Notes under the pieces: model-generated
What the model saw: only the letters and a program-made list of their open reading frames with translations
Database searches by the model: none
Told to the model about the DNA's origin: nothing
Shown here: positions 30,101 to 43,240 of the stretch, one piece after another
Layout: every line of letters starts with the position of its first letter
Position numbering within the stretch: the first letter of the stretch is position 1
Position numbers and translations under genes: made by a program
From: Marthasterias glacialis
Taxonomy: Eukaryota; Echinodermata; Asteroidea; Forcipulatida; Asteriidae
Assembly (NCBI GenBank): GCA_911728455.2
Contig: OU452224.1
Coordinates: forward strand, 28,388,187-28,452,186
DNA: 64,000 nt
Direction: 5' to 3'

Positions 30101-33100
30101 CATTGAAATTGCTTAAAAGTCTATGGGAAACTTTTGAAAGTCATCAAGGCCAAGACCAGGGCAACGAAGGCTATGGCCTCCATGGCCTTTGTATAACTTC
30201 AGGCTTGTTAAACTTTCTTGACAGTGTTGTAGTCGAGACCCAACAGTTAGAGACCAAGACCGAGACCAAGACCTGAAGGTTCGAGAACGAGACCGAGATT
30301 GAGACTGAGACCAGAATGTCGAGACCGAGACCGAAACCGAAACCTTAATGAAAACAGTACATAAAAAGAGTCTTGTTGTTAAACTGTATGAGTGATTGTG
30401 TACACAGTTTTATTCTCAAATAAAAACTGTGAAACAATAGTAAATTCCAAGCTACTTCAAAGGATTCACGACTCCTTGTCATATCGAAAAGAAAAACAAA
30501 AGCCTTTTCAATTAGGTCCAGACATCAATCCTGTGGACTTAGTATTTTACATTATTAAAACTATTAACAAACTGTTAGTGCATAAAGGTAAGTAAAAAGG
30601 CTGGTCTCGAAGCGAGACCAGCTATTAGTATTTGAGACCGAAAGGGTCCGAGACCAAGACCAAGACCGAGACCACAGGGTGGGGAGACCGAGACCGAGAC
30701 ACAAGACCGGCAGAACTGGTCTCGAGACCGGTTTTGAGACCAAGACCGGTCTCAAGACCTGCTACACTGTTTCTTGAAGATGAGAATTTGTGCCTAAGCA
30801 TCTACTTGTAATATTTCATTTGTTTGATGTAGAGAGTCTTTAGTCCCATTTCCAAGTTTGGTGTCTGGTCCAAGAGGATACTGTATTTGATTTCCTAGGA
30901 TTGTTCATTTTTGTACAATCTCACCCTGGAATGTGGCAGATGGCACAACTGCAAGTCATGCAAACTAATCGCTAAGCTAGGGAGATTTCGGGCTGTTTAC
31001 TTTGTTTTGACTGAAAACATTATATTAATACCTGCAATGTTTAATTGCTTAAAGATATAAAGTTGTTGAGATTGGCTTGAGCATTAATAGGCCCTACTTA
31101 TTGAAATGAATGGAATTTAGAAGAATGTAGTTTGAAATGAAATTATTGACATGGTTATTTTCAGGTGATAAAGACAAATGTTTTGACATCTTGAATAAAG
31201 CTCAGAATCTAAAAGCTGAACCAACGCAAATGGTCGACACAGCCCTAGAGCGATTCAACAAAGGTTTAACTTGTCTACAAGCTGATAGGGAGTTTACCAT
31301 CCCATTTAGTGAACACACTAAGGAGCAGAATACGTCTGAGTCTTGGTCATCATACACCGGGCTGTCAATTACTCAGAGTGCATCTAAGATTAAGAAGCCA
31401 AATACTCTCTCTACGCCAGATTGTAAAAGTTTACCTGTTCCTGTAAGTGCAAGTGTTGGAGCCGTAGCAAGAAGGACAAACAGGTAATAATTTTAGGAAA
31501 TTATAACCGTTTGGTGAAAACTCTGTGATCCAATCCTGCAGTAGGAGTACACGTAGTTCATTGCTGTGGGGCATACATGTGTGTGATGGTAAGAAGCGTG
31601 CATTCAATTATTGACAACACTTTGAATTAAAAAAAAAAAAAATCTGCACATTGTGCTAGCTGTCATAAAATGTTCTCTCTTTTTTGTGTGAAGGCCAAAC
31701 TATGGAGCGCCACAGAGAGTTAAACGTAGAGTTTTGCAAGTAACAGATGTACCTTCATTAAATCCTGATGATAGCGATGATGATTATCCATTACCTGATA
31801 TCAAACCACTTGAGAAGACCACACCTCCAGCCTCAGAAAATATCAAAAATGAACGTCTTGCTTCCATTGTTGAATCACCTAAAGTTGATTCCAGTGATTC
31901 TGGAGTTGCAATGATGGAAACACCTTCTGTAGAGCAACCAAAGGTACATCGACTCTCCAACAATTTCAGTATGGACACCCCTATGCAGCAAAGTGTACCA
32001 TCCCAGATTGCGCATCCGAGAATGGACATTGAACAGTTCCATAAGAGTGGTAGAGGGGTAAGCAAAGACAACGAGGAGCAACCACAAAATGGATCACTAC
32101 ATTCGCAAAGGTAATGATTTTCAATGTAAAGTATCGTATATTGAATGTGGAGTTTCAACTAACTATAAACAATACCGCATTCATATTTGTTTATATTCCT
32201 GATGCAAATATTACATCAATTAGATTGTGTGCAGTAACTATTGCTAATTTCATGATTCAAACTGGTCTCTTATCACAGGGCCTTTGTGGTCTAGCTGTTG
32301 AGAGGTATCTGCTCTAGAATGTGGGGGTCGTAGGTTCACATCCCACCCAAGTAACGTGTGGAGTTTTATCCAGAAGGGGTCCGAAAGCATTGAGAATTTA
32401 GTATTAGTGTGTCGTAGCCGAGTGGTCTAGCGCACTTGACTCAAGCTCTGGTGTTTCTGATCAGCAGAGTGTGGGTTCAAGTCCAGGTCATGACATTTGT
32501 GTCCTTAATCAAGACACTTCACCATTATTGCTTCGTCATTCAGATGGGACACGTAAAAGAACCCAGTACACCCATCCTTATGAGAAGGTGTTTGCCCTGG
32601 TGTTTTTGTGCATGGTTGGCTGCAGATTGCGCCACAGCACTATGAAAACTTTCCAAGGTGCAAAATAAAATGGGTCTCATATACCTCCACATACCTGTCT
32701 TAAAAATAATGCGAACATCAGCGCCCATCTGTGGCAGATACCGGCACTTTATTATGTAAGTGTTCATCATTATCATAGTATTCAATATTCCTCAATGCAA
32801 TTATTGCTTCAATTCCATTTTACAAATGATGTTCAGTGCTAAGAACTCATTTGGAAACTGGGATTACTGAACAAGCCAAACCTTCATTAGGACCTTAAGT
32901 ACACATATTCAATGGATGTATGTATGTATGTATATTCGTGCTAAATCAAACTTCAAAGACTGAAAATTACAAAATAGTAACACCCTTAATCTCAACAGCT
33001 TATCTTTTTTTAATCAAATTGTCGAGTATTGTCATTTTATTGATTCTGATTTTGTTTGTTTCCTAGTGTGAAGCCACAGAGTCTTCTCAACCCATCAATA

Positions 33101-36100
33101 AATGGAACAGTCCAGCCACTGCATCATCAAGCACCTCCCGTTGCAAATGGATCTTATCATCAGCCTCCATCAGTAAGTGTCATACCACAAGTCTGTGTTC
33201 CTCAGTACAACCAGATGGTAAGAAATACATCTCTCCCCCTGCCCCCTCCCCACACCAAGAGATGACTCTCAGCTTTGATATTATAAAGCTAAAGTGGCAA
33301 ACTTTCTCTTCAAGTTGGATACTGAACTTACTGCAAAGCTTAAAGGGCCTCCTCATCATCTATGTCGCATATTTCAATTTGCATTTTGCGCACAATCCTA
33401 TGCCATTGAACCTGATCTCTTGTGACAGTCACTAGCTTCACCAAACCCATCTTAGTCCAGTCCTTGATGTTATCCGTCCATAGTTGTCTTGGTCTTCCCT
33501 TTCCTTTCTTCCCTTCTATTTTCCCCATCAGCATTCCACTCAACATGTTATCACCTCTAATCACGTGACCAAGATAGATACATTTCAGCTTTCCGATCTT
33601 ATCCAGCAGCACCAGTCTACGGTCCACCTTCCCCATCACCTATTCGTTTGTTTTCCTCTTTATCCAACCAATTTTCAGCATTCTTCTGCAGCACATCTCC
33701 TTCACCACATTGATCCTTTTTGTTTCCTTCTTCTTGAGTGTCCATGACTCTGAGCTTATGAGCAGCAATTTTTAAAAAAATATCCATGCTTGAGGACAGT
33801 TTAAGGAAAATGGAAAATAGTTTTTTTGTGTACTAAATTTAAGGGTTAATGTACTAATTGAATTTTCAAAAATGACCTGTCTTAAACTGGACACATGAGG
33901 GCTCTGTTGTGTGACTCATAATAGGAACAAAGTCTCACAGCAGCATTAAAAATGTACACAATCAAAATCCCAAATTTTGCAAAAGCAAACAGCTGTCACC
34001 CCAAGATACGTACTGACAAGTTTAAACACTCATCAATAAGACAACAACCAAATATTAGTGGAGTTGCCATTTGAAAAACAAACTAAGAATCTTTAATGTT
34101 TTGTGTACGAACCAACCATGATGTTGAATCTTTGCCTTCGATGACATCACATATCTGCTAATAAATAATTATGCAAAATTCAATTTGCATAAAACACAAA
34201 ATCCAGAAAAAAGTGTGAAACACCCCAAAATTTCACAATCAAAATGTGAAATTATTTTATCAGAATGAATGTAGAGTTGTTTCAGGTAATAAAAAATCCT
34301 ATTTCATGGGCCCTTTAATGTACTATAAGTAAGGTCTAAGTCCATTTTAAAAGAGTTTATAATATTGAAAATATTTAATTGAATCACGTTATACGAGTTT
34401 TTGCCAATGTATCATCACATAATAACGTACATGTTAGCTCCTTGACAACAATTAATGTATACGGTTTATTTTTTTAAATTAGTGTCAGAAGGATATTAAT
34501 TTGACCATATAAGGATGTCACTTTGATTTGTCTTTGGTATAGCAGTGAGTTGCCTTTAATTCCTAACTAAAAGTTTTTTTTTGAGAATGCAATCCTTCAT
34601 GTGGATCCCATGCTATTGTGATGATGATTATTTGGTTGCTTAGCTATTTGTGTTCTTAGTTGATTTTCAAGGGTGTATTACCTCAGGAAGAACACTGGGA
34701 AATGTATTTTTACAATAAAGAAAAGGGTTGGACTCTGTTGGCCGAAGTAAATAGACAAGTTGACACACTGATGAGGTGATCTGGTGATGGAGAAATCACT
34801 GTTAGTCAAACTGGGTGTGGAGTCAAAATGACTTGAAGAACACCTGCAGTGTCTCAGTGGAAATGATGATGATGTGGCAGGCATCTACTGACTTTGACTG
34901 ATCATCCACACTTACAGAAATACAACATACCTTCTTAATAGTGTTTAAGTATTGGACATGAAATACTTGTTATGAATGAACAAATATTCAAAGTGGAGGT
35001 TGTATTTGGAAAAGTTGCATAATCCAAGACTTTGCATTGAATAAATTATCTTTTAAAAGAACGGGGGTACTACAATGTGTTAGGCAATCAAAGTTTGGCA
35101 CAATGTAAACTTTACCTTTGCGTTTAGGAATTACGGTATAGACTTTCAGAAAAAAGAAATTTGATTGGAGTCCAATCATTTGAAGTGTCCCTTGACCTTT
35201 ACCTCCTAGAACCCAGCCATGATGCCTCCACAGCCTGTCCAGAGAAAAGATGTTATCACAGTCAACAAGGTTAATTATCATATACTGAGAGTAGTGGGTA
35301 AAGGAGGCTCTTCCAAGGTAAGATAACACTCCCTCTGGATCCTTCAGTACAAACCAAGATGATCAGGAAACTTTTCAGCTCATCAGCTGATGTCACTGTT
35401 TTGGGTTTCTTAGCCGTCATTGAATAAGCTATTAACCAGTTGATGCCAGATGACCTGTACACACACATATACTGTCTGAGCCAGGAAACGGGCGACGTTT
35501 AAACATACCATTGTGTAACTATCAAATCGGATTACCCGTATAATGGGCATCCAGAAATTTTGTTTCGGAACGTACGCACAGTTTGCACTTGCCACGTAAT
35601 GCTTCGTTTCACCCACACAAAGAGGTCAGGTGGTTTTGAATACTTTGCCGATTTTAGCCCATTATGCAGGGGTTATTGGATATACCCAGATTCAAGTCCT
35701 TTTGTTCCAAGAAGAGGATTACAGGATATCAAGAGGCTTCCGTAATTGTTTAGTCATTGTATTTCGGCTCAATGGAGGTAAGTCAGAGTGAACTGGGGAT
35801 CCAGCCATGGTCCTGGGTTTAGTACCAATCCTATGTCGTGGCTCACGGCCGATGTTTTGCAATTCATGGTTTGTCTGAAGAGAAAACAAAAATCACAGCG
35901 CAATTAAGAGAATCTTTGTTCACTTGGCTTTGTCAAGTTTAGGTTTCTTTGTGCCAACATACTCTCAAAGAAAAAATGATTCCAGCAATGACGAGAAAAT
36001 AATCTGGTCAGGCTGGACGGAAAAAAATAAAAGAGTCCTGTCGGGACCTGGTTAAAAAACACAGTAGAAAGTCTTGCTGTACCTGGCTTCCCACCCCCCA

Positions 36101-39100
36101 CCCCCACAAAAAGCAGTTGCATGCCTGGATGATTCAAAATGATCGTTTTTGATATGATGAATGATTTTATTTCAGGTATATCAAGTTTTCAGTGAAAGCA
36201 AGAAGAAAGTATTGGCCATCAAGTATGTGACTTTAGAATGTGCTGATCAGATGACCATACAAGGCTACATCAATGAGGTGACATTACTGCAGAAACTACG
36301 CAAAAGTCCAAACATCATTCATCTCTATGATTAGTAAGTAACTTACCATAGTTAATAATTATGCTGATGAGATTATTGTATCTGTCTGTGCTTTGTATCC
36401 CTTACAACTGCGCAATGTCAAAGTTAATCAGTGTTGAATGTCGTCTGGTACCTTGACTTTACATCAAAGCTGTATCTCGCAGTAAAACTCTCAAGAAACG
36501 TTGAATCTCGGCACCTAGTGGTTTTGCATTCACATCCGATGAATTGACACTTTCAAGCTTCACCCTTAATGTAAATGCTATTTCAGGGGATATGACATTG
36601 TTGCTGTGACACAGTGATAGTAGGTCAAAGGGCACAATAAATTATTGTTTGGATTAGACGACAAAAGCAGTGTAATCTGTACTCTGCACTCACTACCAAG
36701 CACAACAGTAAGCGAAGTTGTGGTTTCTACAAATTGTGTCATAAAAAAATAAATATTTAGGCAATAACAATGTGAGAGCCTGGTCTTCACTGCTTGGTAA
36801 TGACTGGGGTGGTGGCTAGCCACTGGTAACGGACCAGACCAAACACAAGGTCCAATAATACCACCCCAGGTCAGTCAAAATCCAACAGGGGGTATTGTTA
36901 GACTTTGGATGGTTGAGTTCTGTGAATCTTGTCTCTGCTGTTGGACTGTGGCTGGTTGAGTACCAATAGTTCAGGGGACTAGTGTTGGACTTTGGCTGAG
37001 TGTGGGAAGTAGTACTATGATATGCAACCCTGTTGGACTATGGCTGGTTGAGTACCAATAGTTCAGGGGACTAGTGTTGGACTTTGGCTGAGTGTGGGAA
37101 GTAGTACTATGATATGCAACCCTGTTGGACTGTGGCTGGTTGAGTACCAATAGTTCAGGGGACTAGTGTTGGACTTTGGCTGAGTGTGGGAAGTAGTACT
37201 ATGATATGCAACCCTGTTGGACTTTGGCTGAGTGTGGGAAGTAGTATTACATGTATGATTTGCAACCCTGTTTGACGTTGGCCATACTTGCTCAAATACA
37301 ATTGTAATGTCTGCTTTTACTGTCATCGTTGAAACTCAAATCTAACCCTGTTTTTTTCCCTCTGTACAGTGAGATAACAGATTCTCATATCTATCTAGTG
37401 ATGGAATGCGGATCTATTGACTTGGCTTCCTTCCTAAGTACAAAGAAGATTAATACTCAAGACATGAAGTTCTACTGGAGGGGAATGTTGGATGCTGTAG
37501 ATGTAGTACACCAAGCAGGTGGGTCTCAGTTAATTGATTGGACCCTAACCCTTACCTTAAACACCACCTTCTTTACTTAACTTAAAAACTAACTAATACA
37601 TCATATTGATAGCCAATAAGTCATAAAACCACATACATGAAAAAAGAAGGTGACATCAATATTTGAATTTTCCCCATCATGGTCCACTGTGATTTGAAAC
37701 TTATTCATTTCCTGTGGGTCTCAGTTAATAGACCGATCCATTAAGCTCCACCCCCATACGTGTTGACCAATCACAGCCTTTGGTACGACAACGAAAGTCC
37801 AAAAAATGTTAACATGTGTGCGCATACTTATAAGTACGGTCGTTCATGTCGGGCAGTGTGGCATTGAAGAGATGCACATTGTGCCGCCCACATGTACAGT
37901 GGTGATGTAGGCAATGCTGTGATTGGTCAATGTGTTTAAAAGGGGCGGGGCTTAATGGGTCGGTCTATTGATTGAACCCTCTTCACCCTTAACCATGTTA
38001 ACAGAAATACAACCCCTTTTAGTGAAAAATCCCCAGCTTAACATCGGTAAAGTGTCTGTAAATGCTTCTATTCTTTGCACAAATCAAGATGTATGTAATT
38101 AAACCTACCTTGGAAAGTTTAAGCTCATTTCGTTTTTTCATTTGCAAGAAAATGGTAAAAATGTAATCAGCATTTTTGTTTGCTTTCCTAGGCAGAGTTC
38201 TGGTCTCATGAGACGAAATTAATTTTTGAATCTCGTTTCATTTATTTTTCAAATATGATAACACTTTACAGGCGGAAATATTTCAAGGAATGTTTTCTAC
38301 CATCATTATGTATTTATACCATTTATGTTTTTCTTTCTTACCAATGTTCAGTAAGGGCTTTAACTTGGGAAGTAATAAGGGAATAAAAGTGTGGTGAAGA
38401 GGTTTTCAACTAATTGTTTAAACACGGTGAGCCAAATTTGGGTGCTGCCATCTACCTCCATGGGGCTACCAATTTAAATTGGGCCGTGCATTTTGCAGGC
38501 TGTGAGCAATCGTCTGATAGTGCCCTCTTTTGACACAATTTACGCAGTCCATGTTTAAACGCTCTGACTATGTCTATATCTCACGTTTAAACATGGCCAC
38601 GTGATCTCCTCTTGACCAATCAGAATGAATAAACTGTCCCAGATATTTATGGGTAAGTCATAAAAGCACATACATGAAGAGAGAAGGTGACAGCTTTCTG
38701 ATTTGTTCATTTCCCTTTTTCTCAGGTATTGTCCACAGTGATTTGAAACCTGCCAATTTCCTGTTTGTTGAGGGTGCCTTGAAGCTAATAGACTTTGGAA
38801 TTGCCAACGCTATCCAGACTGATAAAACCAGCGTAGTGAGAGAGTGCCAGATAGGAACTCTTAACTACATGTCACCTGAGGCCATACAGGATGTATCACC
38901 AACACCTAGTGCTGGTGGGCAACGGAAACCTAAACTTAAGGTTGGTATTTATGTCTTAAAGAGAGGAATATATATTTATGGTGTGAGTCAACGTGTTATC
39001 CAAGATGATGAAATTGATTGTCCAAATTTGTTAACAATTAAAAACCAAATGAATTCAAACTATTCCAGGCCTCAAATTAACCCACAGCACCCACAGCAAT

Positions 39101-42100
39101 TGCCATGGTGCCCTGTGCTTTTGCCGCGGTGCCTTTTGCAAAGTTCCAATACAAGTTTACATTGCCCTCATAGAAGTGCCCCTCACCAGAGTTAAATTGC
39201 CGTGCCCTTTCAAGCACATGGTGTGACTGTCTTGCTACGACCGCAGTGGTGGTTCGATTGCGGCCACACACACACACACGGTTTTCGTGAACGGTATGGA
39301 TTTAGTTTCGTGCCGTGCCCTTTCAAGCACATGGTGTGACTGTCTTGCTACGACCGCAGTGGTGGTTCGATTGCGGCCACACACACACACACGGTTTTCG
39401 TGAACGGTATGGATTTAGTTTCGTGCCGTGCCCTTTCAAGCACATGGTGTGACTGTCTTGCTACGACCGCAGTGGTGGTTCGATTGCGGCCACACACACA
39501 CACACGGTTTTCGTGAACGGTATGGATTTAGTTTCGTGCCGTGCCCTTTCAAGCACATGGTGTGACTGTCTTGCTACGACCGCAGTGGTGGTTCGATTGC
39601 GGCCACACACACACACACGGTTTTCGTGAACGGTATGGATTTAGTTTCGTGCCGTGCCCTTTCAAGCACATGGTGTGACTGTCTTGCTACGACCGCAGTG
39701 GTGGTTCGGTTGCGGCCACACACACACACGGTTTTCGTGAACGGTATGGGTTTAGTTTCGTGCCGTGCCCTTTCAAGCACATGGTGTGACTGTCTTGCTA
39801 CGACCGCAGTGGTGGTTCGATTGCGGCCACACACACACACACGGTTTTCGTGAACGGTATGGATTTAGTTTCGTACCCTTTTGAGCAGTACCTTGAGTCC
39901 AGAGAACAATGCAGACAGGAACACTGTTAAACCACTTTTACCCGACTGTACAGGTACCACTGCTGTGGGATTTGCAACACCAGAAATATGAAAAAATAAA
40001 ATACAAAAGTTAGCACATGAACAGTTGTGTATGCTGTTGTGTGTCAGAACAATGGCGGCGGTTTGTTTACTTTTCTAATGACATTTTAGCTTGTCGGACT
40101 TTTGTGGGACTTTCAGTGGCTTTGTCAAGGCTGTGATTGGTCAATACGTTAGTAGGCAGGGCTTAATGGATTGGTCTATTACCCTGGTGTTTCTGGTTCA
40201 CATAGCAAGCACCCTTGTTTACAGGTTTCCTCAGGCTTGACAGATGGTGAATAAGTTCACTTGTGAGACATCCTTGATTTCATTCAATAAATATATAAAG
40301 ATACGTGGGCCTTAGCTATTGAGGAACAGATATCAGGGATAAAGAATATTATTTGTGTTTACCCATGCACCGATGTGTGGTATGCACTTTAAACTCGGTA
40401 CTTTCCCGAGTTCTGTGGAAAAAAAATCTACCAGACATGTTACTGGGGTAGGATTCGAACCCCTGACCTTTGCCATTGTAGAGCAGATGTCTTACCAACT
40501 AGACCACTGAGATTGCCCGATAGCAAGTCATTTCTTTTGACCTGTCAAGAACCTTCTAGTACCTTGCAGTTAGATTGATACATTCCCTTACTACTTTACT
40601 ACTCTAATCTGTGAGAAAATGCTAAGTGAATAGGCCTATCACTTATAGAAAACAGCCAGTGTTTTTACATAAAGCAAAGCAACACTGTAGTATGTATTTT
40701 CAAGTACTTACTTCCTTAAATTATTTGACATTGCTAGCAGCAATGAAGGAAAGGAAGTATGAAGTTGTAATCTCACTTAATCAGCGGAACACTCAGAAAT
40801 GATAGAAAAATGAAATCTTGTGTTTACAGGAGATCAGACTGATAATCTGAATACAGGGTTTTGTTGTATGCCTGATGAAAAGATAGCTGTTATTTTCTTC
40901 ATATGAAACAGTTATGCTCTCTAGCATTTCTCTAACTGTGGATACTGTTCCTGAAGCTTGTTGAAATGTAAACTTCTGACTGCTTTCTGCCTAGTCTCTT
41001 TTTACTTCTTTCCACATGACTGCTTTTGTTACTCCAGTATACTTGCATGTGTGTGTTGTGTTGTCATTCGGCCTTTGAAAAAGACTCTGCTAGGGTCCAA
41101 ACGTGAGGCCATTAACAAATTTTGTGAAATGTAAATTCCTAAAATTTGGATCATAGTTTGTCAGCAAAGACTCTCAACCCTTTGGTTATGTTCAGCCTCT
41201 TTGGATTGATGTCATTTTTCAACTGTTGGTTTGATAATGACATAAGTCACAAAAGTAGTGGTTGTTGAGATGGACTTTGTGGAGTGTCGTGGCCGAGCGG
41301 TCTAGTCCGCTGAACTTAAGTTCTGTAGTTTACAGAATGTGGGTTCGAATCCCGGCTTGGCCAGTCGCGACACTTGTGTCCTTGAGCAAGACACTTTACC
41401 ATAATTGCTTTGTCCTTCGGATGGGACATAAAGCCATAGGTCCCTTGTACTAGGATGGGTAGTGCACGTAAAAGAACCCAGATCTCGGTGTTTCTGGTTA
41501 AGATAGCAAGCATCCTTATCTACAGGTTTCATCAGGCTTTTGAGCTACAGTGATTAAGGTTTTTTTTAGGCATCCTTGGCTTCATTACCAGAAATTAATA
41601 ATAATAATAATAATAATATTAATAAAAACAAATTAAGAGATATAATAATTAAGAAGTCTTAAACCACAAACTCTTTCACCATTTCTTACTCTCCAGTGAT
41701 TCATTGAGATGTGAGGCATGAGGGTCAAATACTCGTTCTATTTTATACCAACTTATTACAGGGTTTACCCTTTACTTTTTATATTGAGTAGCCGTCAGGA
41801 ACCGTTAGCTTGTCATTTTACTGGTCCGTCAGTTTTTTTACTGGTCCATAATATAATATATTATTATGTTATTTGTGTGGAGCTTGATTGTAATTTGTAC
41901 AATGATTGGAATACATGTAGCAGTGGCAAGCAATTAACTAGGCAGCTGTACTAGTTGGTGACTTTGGACTGGTCCTCTTCAGGTGTTTGTCATGCGGACC
42001 ATTGTTGAGGGAGATTGCTGACTTCAAATGTACATTGCACAGGGATGAAATTCCTCTGGATTTTTCCAGATTTAAAAAAATTATGGTTGTGGAAATTTTT

Positions 42101-43207
42101 TTTGTAAGACTTTTGTTTTTGTTAAATGTCATTTGCATACATCCAGGCCCTTGTAAAGCTTTAACATAGTACTTGTACTGTATTTTGACTACACCAAGGT
42201 GCTTGTCCCATCTACATTTATGCACAGAATGCTGCTATTGATTTAGGGTTATGGCGTGGTTGGTAGCCACTAAAATCTCCGCCGGTGTTTCATGGATTTT
42301 TCATTTTGATCCACTCATATCCCTGATTGCAAAATAGTATCTACAACCGTGGAATTTCAGTTGTGTCAGTTTATAATCTAAGACTCCATTCCTTGATTTT
42401 ATTTCTTAGTACCCTACAGACACATCAGCCACATACAATAGTCTGCTTTCTATTTTTGGTGGTGGTTTTGTCCGATGAAACAAAAAAAATTCAGCGTTTG
42501 TGATGACCATGATGACTATAAAGTGTGCACCTGCCTGGACTACCACAATTTGACCTACAATGAGATATTTTTTAGGACACTAGATGGCAGCAGACTTACC
42601 AGGTATAGAGAGGTTGCATGACCCGGGAAAAGTTCGTTTCGCAGCCATGTCGTGCATGTTGGGTAATGCCATGTACAAACTCAATGTGTAGGTCTAATTA
42701 ATTTTTAAAATATTTCTCGATGATTCTATGAAAAGAAGGCGTGGAATCTTAACAACTTGTCAGAAGTGACAAATTAAACTGGACATGTACCTTGTTCTGG
42801 TAGGCTTAGAGAAACTAAGTAAAGATAATGTCAAAAACTGTTTTGGATGTTTTTCAAATGTTATTTATTAGATGTACATTGTAAAGTTGTGTCGGGGATA
42901 AAGAATATTATTTAGTTCTTTGTATCTTTACACCATGTACCAAGCCTGGAATTTCATGAGGTCATGGCCACCATTGCCATGGTGCTGGCTAGTGCAATTA
43001 TAAGCACTGTATTGAACCCTTGCAAGTTTGGTGACTGTGCCACGCTCACCATTTTTGGAAGTCAATGGGTAAGCGTGTAAATGTCCCGTTGCCTAAAATT
43101 CACACTTCACTATATAACACACAGGGAATTGACTTCCAAAAAGCGCAACCAACATTATTGTGATGATGACGTCAGGTGTTTTGGGTCAGTACTCAGTTTG
43201 AAACTGA

Positions 43208-43240
<33 letters not shown>

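Noticed and set aside
39077-39195. Extension of TTK exon 10 frame to 39,195
   Set aside because: After 38,940 the frame loses kinase similarity; the next conserved block (SDVWSLG) is at 46.8 kb and fits phase 0.
39201-39874. CRISPR-like regular repeats
   Set aside because: Whole 113-bp units are identical, with no variable spacers; it is a minisatellite in a eukaryotic intron. The long frames across it are artefacts.
41284-41370. tRNA gene (A and B boxes present)
   Set aside because: No complete cloverleaf; the tRNA-like head continues into a body shared by several dispersed copies, so it is a SINE. The same holds for 32.4, 40.4, 47.2, 50.2 and 57.9 kb.
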